Shown: positions 25,801 to 36,089 of the stretch, piece after piece
Layout of the letters: each line of letters starts with the position of its first letter
Position numbering within the stretch: the first letter of the stretch is position 1
Source: Terebella lapidaria
Lineage: Eukaryota; Annelida; Polychaeta; Terebellida; Terebellidae
DNA: 64,000 nucleotides
Direction: 5' to 3'
Assembly: GCA_949152475.1 (NCBI GenBank)
Contig: OX424567.1
Location: 31,583,402-31,647,401 of the forward strand
Notes under the pieces: model-generated
Database searches by the model: none
What the model was told of the DNA's origin: nothing
What the model saw: only the letters and a program-made list of their open reading frames with translations
Position numbers and translations under genes: made by a program

Positions 25801-28800
25801 AGAGCCCAATGGCTGCGACGGAATCCAGTTACTGCTGCAAGACAGTTCCAGTATAGATTAGAACTTTTGTTCAAAGATGTTCTCAAATCTAATGCACAGC
25901 CCTTAGGGGAAATTGTCGACTACGTCATTCGTATTGAATTCCAAGCTCGCGGATCTCCACATGCACATACTTTGTTGTGGGTGAAAAATGCACCAAATAT
26001 AGACATTGACTCTGATGAAGAAATTGTTTCTTTCATTGATAAGCATATTACCTGTGAAATTCCTGACGATGACACTGTTCTTGGAGAGCTTGTGAAGAAC
26101 TTACAGACACACACACATTCATCTTACTGCAAGAAAAAGGGACATTGTAGATTCAACTACCCAAGACCACCATGTCCACAAACACTCCTTGCAAGAAAAC
26201 CAGATGACCCAGAAACTGCAAATTGTAAGAAAGAGCGAGCCGCAAATATTCTGAGGAAAGTGAAGGAGGTTATGTGCAATGAGACCACACCGAAAGACAG
26301 TAACCTGGCTGACATTCTAGAGAAAGCAGAGTTATCACCAGAAGAGTACATAAGTGCATTGCAAGTTTCACAGAGAGGTACAAATCTGATTTTAAGGAGG
26401 TCACCAGAGGAAATTTGTGTCAATGCTTATAATCCCACTGTACTGAAAGCTTGGCAGGCAAACATTGATGTACAGTACATCTTTGATGCATATGCTTGTA
26501 TTATGTATGTAGCTGCGTATATGACAAAACACGAAAAAGGTATAGGGGAACTCCTCAAGCAAGTTTGTAAGGAGCATAAAGATCAAGAAATTAAGACTAT
26601 GCTACGACGTGTGGGTTCCACGTTCCTGAACAAACGTGAACTCAGTGCACAAGAGGCGGTGTACCGAATATTGTCTATGCCAATGAAAAAGTTTAGCAGA
26701 GAAGTATTGTTTGTCAGCACTGATCAAAAGTGTAACAGGGCAGCAGTTTTGAAGCCTCGAAAAGAACTTGACGAACTGGAGGAGTGTGATGAAAATATCT
26801 TCCAAAGCAATATGATTGAAAGATATTCATTGAGACCTGACTGCATTGAAAACATGTGTCTTGCAGATTTTGCATGTAATTATAAAGTGAGGTATGGGAA
26901 ACCAGATGATGCTATGGATGACAGTATTCCTCTTGTGTTAGAAATTGAGGAGCAAATGGATAATCGAGAACAACTCCCAAAGAATATCCGTTTGAAAAAC
27001 TCTGCGGGTGTGATGCTAAAACGAAAACGAGAGGCAGTTATCAGGTTTCACAGGTTCAGTCTTGAAAAAAATCCAAGTGACTTCTATCGGGCGAAGCTGA
27101 TGCTATACCTGCCATGGAGGAATGAAGATACTGATCTGTTAGCCCAGTATCCAGATTATGCATCACACTATTTTGCAGTACAGGAATCTCTCCATGAAAA
27201 TGAACGGAAATTCACAGAAAATTTGGAACTGATAGAACAGGCTGTGGAAAACAATGCACGATATGGACCACCCGAACATGTATGGGCAGATATTGCTCCA
27301 GGTGCTGAGCATAAAAATTTGCAAGACGTGAATGAAGGTATTGATGTAGAGAGAGACATTGACCAGGAAGATCTTGATGACAATGCTACAATGATAGAAC
27401 AGACAGGTGTCCATCATGTTACCTCAGAAATTATTGCAAGATATCAAGCAGAGTCTGAAAGAGAGACACTGGAAGATGCTGAATATCGACGTATGGTCCG
27501 TGGACTGAATGACAAACAAGCTGAAATTGTGTTTTTCAACAGGAAATGGTGCAAGGAAACTGTGGTTGCTCTTAGAGAAAACAAACCTGTTAAACCATAT
27601 CACATATTCCTCAGTGGACCAGGTGGTGTTGGAAAATCACACGTTATCAAACTTATCAGGTCAGATACGAGGAAACTGTTGCGGATGCTAAATACCGTAA
27701 AGCCATCTGATATCCTTGTACTTCTACTTGGGCCGACTGGTGTTGCTGCTTTCCAAATTGGAGGAATGACTTTCCATTCTGCACTATTGCTGCAAACCAA
27801 AAAATATGGTTGTGATCAGCTCTCATTTGAGAAACTTAATAGTTTACGGTCAGTATTCGAGAATCTTCATTTGATTATCATTGATGAGATATCTATGGTA
27901 GGATCAGATATGTTACTAGACATCCACAAAAGACTGGAGAAAATCAAAGGTGAAACAGGAGAATCAGTGTTTGGGAATGTATCAGTTCTGGCAGTTGGGG
28001 ATATGTATCAACTTCCACCTGTGAAACAGGCTAACATTTTTCAACCTGTGCGTGACCCAGTTGAGCGGCTCAGTGGCAACATATGGAAAGATAATTTCAG
28101 TCTGCATGAATTGGATGAGGTGGTGCGACAAAAAACCGACAGTACCTTCGCTGAAATGCTTTGTCGTATTAGAATAGGAAAACACACTAAAGACGATATA
28201 GCAATGCTGGAATCACGTTCAATAACCGAGGAAGACTCGACATACCCACATGATGCACTACACGTCTTTGCTTACAACAACGATGTTGATGACAGGAACA
28301 TGAAGAAACTCAGAGATTTGGAGCCAAATGATGAAAATCTTTCTTATATTCACGCATCAGATGACAAAACTGACAGTACTGGTCAACTTGATTTAGATAA
28401 AATACACACATTCACAAAACGCTCAGAAACAGCAGGGTTGCACACAGTTTTGATTTTGTCGGAAGGTGCAAGGGTCATGTTGACATACAATGTGGACACA
28501 GCTGATGGTCTTGTGAATGGTGTACTTGGAACAGTGGAGCGAATTGTAAAACACACCAATGGAAAAGCGCAGGTGGTTCTGGTCAAGTTTGATAATGACA
28601 CTGTTGGACGAAACGCCATTACTTTGAGTCAATGGAAACAAGAATACCCAAACGCAGTCCCAATAAAGAGACATGAAGGAAGGTACGAGAAAGGGAATAA
28701 GAAAGGTGCTCAAATTGCCAGAAGACAGTTTCCTCTCACGTTGGCATGGGCAGTGACAATTCACAAATGTCAAGGACTTACAGTTGATCAAATAGTTGTC

Positions 28801-29661
28801 AATATGAAAGGAGCAAAGCGTTTTGGCAAGGGACAAGCATATGTGGCATTCAGTCGTGTGAAGACCTTGCAAGGCTTATTCATAGTAAATTTTGATGCTG
28901 GTGGGATAAAAGCTAATGACAAAATGGAAAATGAAATGGAAGAAATGCGTCAAAGCAAAATACCCAAAGAGGAGTTGAAGTTGATGAGTGTGAAAAGACC
29001 TGACTGGAAAACGATAGGACAATTGAATGTGCGATATTTCCTTAAGAAACTCCCTGATTTACTCAGTGACAGAGTCAGTAATGTACTGCAATTGGTGGAT
29101 GTCATGTGTTTCACAGAAACATACTTGACTGATGAGCACAATGTCGATGCTTTCTGTGAGAAGTATGATTACAAGGCATTCAAACAAAATGTTCCATCTA
29201 CTGATGCACACGACGGTCTCCATGGCATTATGGTATGTGGAAGAAATGAACTGCCAGGTAGAGATATCACACCTCGGAACACTGAGGGCATAGAATGCAA
29301 AGCAGTATTGTTTGAAACAATTCAACTAACTATTGTTCTTGTGTATAGAAAACCGTCTTTTCAATTGAACTCATTCCTGACTAAATTTAAAAGTGTGATG
29401 TTGAAGCTACCTCTTGACACACCAGTGGTTGTGCTAGGCGACTTTAATGAAGATCTAAGTGACGGACGAAAAAACAAATTAACAGATCTGATGACGGAAC
29501 TAGGATTTGACCAACTGGTGACAAAACCAACCACAGATAGAGGCACACTGATTGATCACTTATACTACAATAGGTACGAACTGAATGACACTTTTGTTGA
29601 GGTACAGGACACATATTTTTCTGATCATGATACAACATATCTATCAGTAAAGGTTCCATGA
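22834..29661 (+). CDS. Helentron-class Rep-helicase with OTU and endonuclease domains
   Basis: This is the replication/transposition protein of a Helitron2/Helentron rolling-circle transposon, 2275 codons without interruption. Met28 (ATG at 22,915, preceded by AAAA) is a likelier start, since the lysine/arginine-rich protein body begins there. Order: basic 23-residue repeats (about 97-280); zinc-binding C305/C308 and C351/C354; OTU cysteine protease with D580-G-N-C583 and H726; Helitron-like N region from about 845; HUH motif H1043-A-H1045; paired tyrosines Y1225 and Y1229; PIF1-type helicase with Walker A G1595-K1601, D1684-E1685, GDMYQLPP at 1722, TIHKCQG at 1975 and R2008; endonuclease/exonuclease/phosphatase domain with E2095, D2203-N2205, D2241-H2242 and D2264-H2265. 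In this family the Rep nicks and joins DNA strands, the helicase unwinds, and the C-terminal nuclease marks Helentrons. All key residues are present, so the copy may be young. OTU plus nuclease in one protein is known for animal Helentrons. Confidence 0.96.
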   Translation: MYRTIFYVNKNITTHTFDIDLHFHLRKMPRRKSEAQRRKESRERMRECRAKETIEHREDRLEKDRKSRAQERMTETREHKRQRLDNKIEIQRKFHDNETPKQKRQRLDKQIDIQKESRQNETPKQKQQRLDKQIDIQRESRQNETPKQKQQRLKKKIDNQRQSRENETPKVKRQRLDKQIVIQKESRENETQTQRQLRLNKKIETQRKSLENETPKHKRQRLDKKLEIQRKSLENETPKQKRQRLDKKLEIESKSLQNETPKQKRQRLDKKKSIQKILREKQNREDKSVIYNFLKKVKDSANYICCSCHRLLFRMTVTHLNEQKYQKANKSLLNEVLSFRLKSYDGNEWICRTCDLTLKRGKLPAQAKANNLSLVQQPPELQDLNPLEVRLLCQRIPFMKMVALPRGKQHGIHGPAVNVPAKLDAVCHLLPRLPSESQILPMKLKRQLKHSSHYIHENVRSDVLMNALRWLKQNNPHYSMIEINGNWAEDSAKDDIELWQAMSLDTESVCEKGEERVEKYEKNGHLKLPTRDDEPVPGTSTINTYEVVSMSDIKSSRNDYEKLAMLAKRSEMNIIDVPGDGNCMFYAVWYHLERLGISDTNPTLLRTQVSEFMQQNRGNYIDFITTRIASQDLSNADTEQPTAEDMVINEITDRDSQREVQWVRYLGELENGNLWGDNVILQAIADMYLLTVNIHATTSDTIIVVTPSTGNSNTPVIDLGLIAQSHYVIFDPCVSTDVGAGLNANEIAECPSEADSDLETDELAAEDEHAFEEASKVRGLPYETSMVHEDPELLNKLISVAPAEGQKPMPLLSDPNFEELSNPDKYPDGSNAMTADRPCQLTPRRYFNQRILDFDGRFGAIEYILSAQYATECKQVTSDINHYIFRRASGKHYQGKPLTAGMVKSVEQMKSFVKSDHAYKMLKNVRGTPAYFQTVFYDVLAMVRQLGIPTWFFTVSAADMQWPDVIQTIARQYGKSLSDQDVKELSFVQRAQWLRRNPVTAARQFQYRLELLFKDVLKSNAQPLGEIVDYVIRIEFQARGSPHAHTLLWVKNAPNIDIDSDEEIVSFIDKHITCEIPDDDTVLGELVKNLQTHTHSSYCKKKGHCRFNYPRPPCPQTLLARKPDDPETANCKKERAANILRKVKEVMCNETTPKDSNLADILEKAELSPEEYISALQVSQRGTNLILRRSPEEICVNAYNPTVLKAWQANIDVQYIFDAYACIMYVAAYMTKHEKGIGELLKQVCKEHKDQEIKTMLRRVGSTFLNKRELSAQEAVYRILSMPMKKFSREVLFVSTDQKCNRAAVLKPRKELDELEECDENIFQSNMIERYSLRPDCIENMCLADFACNYKVRYGKPDDAMDDSIPLVLEIEEQMDNREQLPKNIRLKNSAGVMLKRKREAVIRFHRFSLEKNPSDFYRAKLMLYLPWRNEDTDLLAQYPDYASHYFAVQESLHENERKFTENLELIEQAVENNARYGPPEHVWADIAPGAEHKNLQDVNEGIDVERDIDQEDLDDNATMIEQTGVHHVTSEIIARYQAESERETLEDAEYRRMVRGLNDKQAEIVFFNRKWCKETVVALRENKPVKPYHIFLSGPGGVGKSHVIKLIRSDTRKLLRMLNTVKPSDILVLLLGPTGVAAFQIGGMTFHSALLLQTKKYGCDQLSFEKLNSLRSVFENLHLIIIDEISMVGSDMLLDIHKRLEKIKGETGESVFGNVSVLAVGDMYQLPPVKQANIFQPVRDPVERLSGNIWKDNFSLHELDEVVRQKTDSTFAEMLCRIRIGKHTKDDIAMLESRSITEEDSTYPHDALHVFAYNNDVDDRNMKKLRDLEPNDENLSYIHASDDKTDSTGQLDLDKIHTFTKRSETAGLHTVLILSEGARVMLTYNVDTADGLVNGVLGTVERIVKHTNGKAQVVLVKFDNDTVGRNAITLSQWKQEYPNAVPIKRHEGRYEKGNKKGAQIARRQFPLTLAWAVTIHKCQGLTVDQIVVNMKGAKRFGKGQAYVAFSRVKTLQGLFIVNFDAGGIKANDKMENEMEEMRQSKIPKEELKLMSVKRPDWKTIGQLNVRYFLKKLPDLLSDRVSNVLQLVDVMCFTETYLTDEHNVDAFCEKYDYKAFKQNVPSTDAHDGLHGIMVCGRNELPGRDITPRNTEGIECKAVLFETIQLTIVLVYRKPSFQLNSFLTKFKSVMLKLPLDTPVVVLGDFNEDLSDGRKNKLTDLMTELGFDQLVTKPTTDRGTLIDHLYYNRYELNDTFVEVQDTYFSDHDTTYLSVKVP
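23122..23673 (+). repeat. 69-bp in-frame minisatellite in the Helentron ORF
   Basis: Eight units begin at 23,122, 23,191, 23,260, 23,329, 23,398, 23,467, 23,536 and 23,605, exactly 69 bp apart. Each encodes 23 residues of the type NETPKQKRQRLDKQ followed by IxIQxESR. The translation is highly basic and predicted helical or coiled-coil, and may bind nucleic acid. Units differ mostly by point changes. A degenerate unit precedes the first. The 23-residue period does not disturb the frame. Confidence 0.95.
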
Positions 29662-30231
29662 ATATTATGCCGTATAGAAAAATCAACAAAAGAAAAACAA
29701 GTTGAGAAGTGCCAGCAAATTTGGTTTTGTATTGTTTTTTTCCTTAGCCATAACATTGCCATCATGAACAATTGACAGAGAATGACAATTATTCAAAGAA
29801 TGCACATCGGATTTGAATATTTCTATTCGTTTTGACTTATGTGCACTTTTCAGAGCCGGAGTCACATTGGCGATTCTCGTCTAGAAAATAAAATATCAGA
29901 ATGGTCACTTCAACCAGCACCTTTGCAGCAAGAATCCCAATATGTATGATCAAAGAAGTAAACTCTGCATTTGGAGACACACAATCAGAATTTTTTTTTC
30001 ACTGATACACGGAAAGAACATCAATGTTGTGTTTGTGTTCACAGAATGAAATCCAGACATTTCTACAACTTTAGCCCTTCGGTCTGACCACTATTTTCGA
30101 AAGTAAGTATCAATCTATTACCACCAGTATTTACTTTCTATTCGATTGTGAAACTCACTATGGGGCGTACATGGTTTTTGCGTTGTTGGTGTATTATCTC
30201 TATTGTGGACATTTCGGTTTAGTAATCTTCT
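29662..30231. other. 3' flank of the Helentron with candidate end hairpin
   Basis: No ORF is convincing. At 30,068-30,087 TTTAGCCCTTCGGTCTGACC resembles the hairpins of the second repeat family at 58,674 (TTAGCCC-TT-GGGCTAA) and 60,391. About 400 bp of 3' UTR before a terminal hairpin would suit a Helentron, but the fold here is imperfect, so the boundary is only a suggestion. Confidence 0.3.
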
Positions 30232-30765
30232 CAAAGTTAGATGAAATTCCATCACATTAGAATAAGTTATTGCTATCATGGTGCAGTGAATTATCGAATT
30301 TACACATGTATCTAAGTATCTCAAATTTATTATCGTGTGAATAATTTTTCTTTTGAGCGGGTGGTGGGGGTGTTCATGATTGTCCACCCCCTCCCCCCTA
30401 AATTGCTTACAAGACTTGGGGGAGGGGCGGGGGTCAGGGATGAACATTATTCATCCTCTGCTATGTACATGCATGGTGATATAATTTCAAGAAAAAAAAC
30501 CTAGGAATTCTATCGAATTCCAATGAGTTATTGTTATTAGGGTGCAGTGAATTATCGAATATAGAGTCTACGCACATATAATCATGGTATGAAAAATTTT
30601 TCTTTTGAGCGGGTGGAGGGGGTGTTCATGATTGCCCCTCCCCCTAAATTGTCTACAAGACTGGAGAAGGGGTGGGAAGGGCGGGAGTTTGATATGAACA
30701 TTGAATCATCCTCTGTTATGTACATGCATGGTTATATTATTTCCAAAAATAAGCTATGATAAACC
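30232..30765 (+). repeat. 252-bp tandem duplication with G-rich tract
   Basis: CTTTTGAGCGGGTGG occurs 252 bp apart (near 30,350 and 30,602), along with GGTGCAGTGAATTATCGAAT and ATGTACATGCATGGT in each unit. Each unit has a C-rich then G-rich stretch that could pair as an extended hairpin. Between the units is GGAATTC-TATC-GAATTCC (near 30,505-30,522). The tract corresponds to the single G-rich stretch near 2,290-2,335 in the left P copy. Confidence 0.85.
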
Positions 30766-31939
30766 AATAAGGTGTTTTCATATTGTATTGTATTCACGTT
30801 TGAAAATGTTCACAAATATATATGTATGTGCTATATATGTATGCACCATGTTATAAGAGCTTATTATGCTACGGTTAATAATAGTATGGGATCGTCATGT
30901 GAAAAAAGAAGAGAATAGTTACGCTTTATCTGTACTGATACACTATTGCATGCTGATATATGACTATCATTTTCCGATTGCTCATTATTCTCATTGTGCT
31001 CAAAATCAATACTATCTCTCAAGTTTATTGTCATATCAGTATGTACGTATTCATTAAACCCAACACAAATATATGGAAAAACCCGGTTTATTGTATAATT
31101 ACGAACTACACGATACAACAATAAAACCGATGTTGAATATGGAGAAAGCGTGAAACAAGTGAACAAATCACCAGAGCAGAACAACTGGGCACTGGGACGG
31201 TGAGAAATAATACAGAGCAATATATGTGTGTTGAGTTTAAAACAGGCTTATAAAAAAAACCTGCTCCTATATATACACAAAATGATGGGTAGGAAATATG
31301 CATTTTTGTTGGAAAGGTGCATGAATCTATGTTTATTTGTATATGTTTTAATATTAATCATATTAATAGTCAGCTATTATTATGGATATGGTATTATTAT
31401 TTCATGAAATATGATACAGAATGTTGATACTCGTTACTGTGTTTTTTTTTTTTTTCATATGATATCTGGTCGTTGAAAAACATGCATGGGCTAAAATGTG
31501 CACCTTGCATGCAGAATTTGACAATTTCGTTGTTTTTGCTGTACATTACTAGTATGTATACTAAATTGAAAGCAAAACGCAGCGGAAGTCAGTGAAATAC
31601 ATGACTATAAAATTCCCTAGGCATGTGGATATACATACATGTATATATTTGCTCTATCAAATACATGTGTAAGGTGATCTCATTTTGTACCAGGATCACT
31701 GATAATATTTATGATTTGCAACACTGCTCATACTTTTCATTCGAGCATTTGTAGCAATTTGATTGTTTGCACATTACAAGAGCTGTGAATATTGTTGCCT
31801 GTGAGTTCAATATTAATTTAGTGTCCGATAATATTGAACATGTAGTATCGCAGTTCCTATAGTAAATACTATATTCATCCCAATCGTGAGACTAATTTGA
31901 CATAGAGTTTTGAGTGTTAATAATCACACAGACCTTCCA

Positions 31940-32110
31940 TATCATCATCGTCAGCATCATCATTTATCTTGCCTCTGGCGTGGCATTGAGTTGCCCGTAA
32001 GCAAAGAACTGTAATCACCATCATCCCTCTCATCTCAATCCCGTCATCATCGTAATCATCATTCATCATGCCTGTGGCGTAACATTGAGTTGTCTGTTAG
32101 AGAATGATGT
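31940..32110 (+). repeat. CATCATC / CTCTGGCGTGGCAT minisatellite, right copy
   Basis: Two degenerate units with GCCTCTGGCGTGGCATTGAG and TTGCCCGTAAGC, matching the array at 3690-3890. Confidence 0.7.
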
Positions 32111-32358
32111 GATTCTAGTTGTACAGCTGTACCACCGAAATACATGTTATAATTTAGATCATCATTCACGATGCAACTCTGTCACAGCAAAAATAATTTG
32201 AATACTTTTTTATTAAGACACCTTATAACACACATGTCAAGTACACGTTGTTTGTTTGTACCGATATTCAAATATAACATTGACCAGTGTTTTTGTTTTG
32301 AAATGATTTGTATCTTGTACATAACATACACAATGTGGCACCTGGATGTATATTGCTG

Positions 32359-32364
32359 AATAAA
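32359..32364 (+). promoter_or_regulatory. AATAAA polyadenylation signal, right P copy
   Basis: It lies in TGAATAAAATATAATGGA, conserved with 4330-4347. The preservation within otherwise diverged copies is the only evidence for function. Confidence 0.38.
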
Positions 32365-34303
32365 ATATAATGGAAGATAAAATTCCTGTCTTGTCATTGA
32401 CCATCAATGAGACTTATTCGGGTGATGTTCTGCCAACAACTGTTGATAATTTACATGTTAGCATAATCATCATTTTCAGAGATACAAAATTGTTTGATGT
32501 AATTGTGACCTTGAATGTCAAAATGAGAAATAGGTACAAATAATCTACTGTTCAAACAAGGTCAAGATTAAGATTATTTTAAAAACCACATACCACCTTA
32601 TGCAAACAAATTATTATCCTTTTCAATTCAGTATACATGATAACCCTAGATTCCAGATGGAACCATGAATAAAATTTGACATGAAGCGTAAGAGACTGAC
32701 CCCACATTATATCCAAGTATCAAATCTGCATTCAATTGTATGACTTTGCACATCTCATACCCACAACACCTATTATTCTGTCAAAAATCACGTTATGAAA
32801 TAAAAGTACTCTCAAAGACCTTTCAGAAGAGCTACTCGATATGTTCGAAAAAAATTGAATGTCAAAGTCATGTTTAAGGCAAACTTCTACCTTGAGTGCT
32901 TGGAAAGCCTATGAGTAATGGGTCTTAGATATATACAAAAGTTGTTAGGCTATGCGAGTACAACCATCTATGCTTACCTGTGTGTCTCTATCTTTATTGG
33001 TCATCAGGTTATGGTCACCTACTTGATTTTCATTTGCATGTCAATATTGGCCTTGACATTTGACTACTGACCTTGATTTTTTGTGAACCGGAAGAACTTG
33101 CCTCACTTATGATATGGTTTACTGACAGATTTCAACACTTATTATTCACTTAGATATTGACATCGATCTAGAACTGTGGACGAGAGAGTGCAAACAAACA
33201 AATGAAGTTTTACCGATTTGTTGCCACAAAAATGTCAATTACGTCAAAATGGATATATATATATATATTGAGCTATAAATTGCCAGACAGCATCATAGGA
33301 CGGATCCATATCGTGTGCAGGTGTCAGATCTGCAGTAAATGTTATAAATTTGCACACCTGACAATCAAAAGTCCTGAATATCAGTCTGAAATCACGTTTG
33401 ACGTCATTATGACGTCATATGACGTCAGATTTGAAAAAATGACAACATACTTGCAAAGTATTCTCAAAGACCTTTCAAACGAGCTACTACTCGATATTTT
33501 CGCAAAAGGTCAAGGTCAAGGTCATTTTTGAGGTCAACTTCGACCTCAGGCGCTCGCGAAGGCTATCGGTCCTAGGCCTTAAGTGTGATACAAAAGTTAT
33601 CAGGCTAAGTGAATGCAATACTTTGGATTTACTTTTGTCTTTCTATCGCGCTTAGTTCCTGAGATATAGTGACCTACATGGTTTTCACTTGTGGGTCAAT
33701 ATTGACCTTGACTTTTTACCTTTGACCTTGAAATTTCTTGGAACAAAAGAACTCATCCTTGGCTATGAACTGGTTCATCATTAGATTTTTATGCACATTA
33801 CTGACGCTTTTATCAGCATGGACAACTTGAAACATGCAATTTCGCTTATCATGGGACCGATTTCGTTGCCATAGAAACGTCAATTACGTCATAACGGATT
33901 GACCGATCGCACTGTAAATTGATATTGACCATAAGGGACCGATCCCACATTGTTTCCAAGCATCAGATCGAAAATCGGAGGTGGTGACCTCCAAGGTCAA
34001 ATATTCGACCTCAGGCGAACTTCTCAAGGTCAAGGTCAAAGGTCAAGGTCAAGGTCACAAAAGATAGAACTCGAGTATATCTACAATATGCACCTAATTT
34101 GAAGTCTCTACGACGATTAGAACCGGACTTATGAACACTTACGTGTTTTCGACATTTTGCGTGACCTTGAACTTGGCCTTTGACCTAGATTCACCAAAAT
34201 AGTGCGGTGCCTGCCCACTAACCTACAGATATTGGGTATGTAATATGAACCGATTCGATTCAGAACTGTGGACGCTAGAGTGCGAACAGACACACAAACG
34301 AGA

Positions 34304-34329
34304 GGCCATAGGCCACACACTTGCCGGAA
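34304..34329 (+). repeat. Module-end hairpin, GGCC stem
   Basis: GGCC-ATA-GGCC (34304-34314), then ACAC, then ACTTGCCGGAA, after GTGGACGCTAGAGTGCG and a short ACAAAC tract. Confidence 0.75.
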
Positions 34330-35616
34330 TGATTACATAATTATGACGTCATTCGTCGTCAATTCTATACTGCAAACTTACTGTGAATGAAGTTTTTGAA
34401 TATGCATGATAAAAGCGTGTTTATATGAGTTATATCATAAACGGAAAAGATCAAAAAATCTTCAAATAATGAGTTTCCTTTGAAGTTTCACCGATTTGTT
34501 GTCACAAAAACGTCAATTACGTCAAAACGGATATATCGATTGAGCTGAAAATTGATAGAGACCATCATAGAAAAAATCCACATCGTTTGCATCTGTTAGA
34601 TCTGCAGTAAATGTTATAACTTTGCACATCTAACACTGAAAAAGCCTAAATGTCAGCGTGAAATCACGTTTGACGTCATTATGACGTCAATTGACGTTCG
34701 ATTTCGAAAGTGACAACCGATTTGGAAAGTACTCTCGAAGACCTTTCAAACGAGTTACTACTCGATATTTTTGCAAAAGGTCAAGGTCAAGGTCATTTTT
34801 GAGGTCAACTTCGACCTCAGGCGCTTGCAAAGGCTATCGGTCATACGCCTTAGGTGTAAATACAAAAATTATTAGGCTAAGTGAGTGCAATACTGTGGAT
34901 TTACTTTCATGTCTCTATCTTGCTTACTTCCTGAGATATAGTGACCTACATGGTTTTCACTTGCAGGTTAATATTAACCTTGACTCTCGACCTTTGACCT
35001 TGAAATTTTCTGGAACAAAATAACTCACGCTTGACTATAAACAAGTTTATTATTAGATTTTTACGCACATTATTGACGCTTTTATCAGCATAGACAGCTT
35101 GAAACATGCAATTTCGCTTATAATGGGACCGATTTCGTTGCCATAGAAACGTCAATTACGTCATAACGGCTTGACCGATCGCGCTAAAAATTGATATTGA
35201 CCATAAGGGACCGGTCCCACATCGTTTCCAAGCATCAGATCGAAAATCGGAGGAGGTGACCTCCAAGGTCAAATATTCGACCCCAGGCGAACTTCTCAAG
35301 GTCAAGGTCAAATGTCAAGGTCAAGGTCACAGAAGATAGAACTCGAGTTTATCTATAATATGAACTTAATTTGAAGTCTCTAGGACCATTAGAACCGGAG
35401 TTATGGCCACTTATGTGTTTTCGACGTTTTGCTTGACCTTGACCTTGACCTTTGACCTAGACACACCAAAATAGGATGTTTTCTGGCCGGTATTCTACAG
35501 ATTTTGCACACGAAGTTTGGAAGCTTTTGATCAAGAACTGTGGACGCTAGAGTGCGAACAAACACACAAACAAACAAACAAACAAACAAACACATCCATC
35601 CACAAACCGATCAACA

Positions 35617-35755
35617 TACTTGCCGAAATCTTTAGATTCCGGCAAGTAACAAACCCACAAACACATCCATCCATCCACAAACAGAGTAACATACTTGCCG
35701 AAATCTTTAGATTCCGGCAAGTAACGAGAGCCCCTAGGGCACCCACTTGCCGGAA
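35617..35755 (+). repeat. Two palindromes plus GCCC-stem module end
   Basis: Palindromes at 35617-35648 and 35692-35723 are 75 bp apart, separated by ACAAACACATCCATCC-like sequence. They are followed by GCCC-CTA-GGGC (35730-35740), ACCC, then ACTTGCCGGAA. This is the only GCCC stem found in family R. Confidence 0.8.
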
Positions 35756-36089
35756 TGCATACTCATGATACTTGACAGGTTTCAATGAATTTGAAAACTT
35801 GACCTTGAAAATTTACTCATGTGATTTCATGGATTTAACATATAAGTTTGAGTGCCATGCCTGTTCTGAATATGATTCAAATTTCATGAACCTATGACAA
35901 TATGACCTATGTTATTACCAGTAATGTGTTTTTCTGGGATTTCGATGACCATGACCTACCTCCAGTATTGATGTTGTTATGACCTTTTGAAATTTCAGAT
36001 ATTAGACATTTATGTCGTCATTGTGACGTCACCGAACGTCATAGCGCCAAAATTAAGACATCACTATACTCAGGAGATCGAGACCTTTC

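Larger units (their letters stand above)
30766..32440 (+). repeat. Diverged duplicated block P, right copy
   Basis: Collinear with about 2,450-4,440 by the landmarks listed for the left copy, including the CATCATC minisatellite and the conserved AATAAA box. It passes directly into R, as the left copy does. No coding frame is shared between the two. Confidence 0.65.

Noticed and set aside
22894..29689. Minus-strand ORFs inside the Helentron gene
   Set aside because: All are shadows of the plus-strand coding frame, without motifs of their own.
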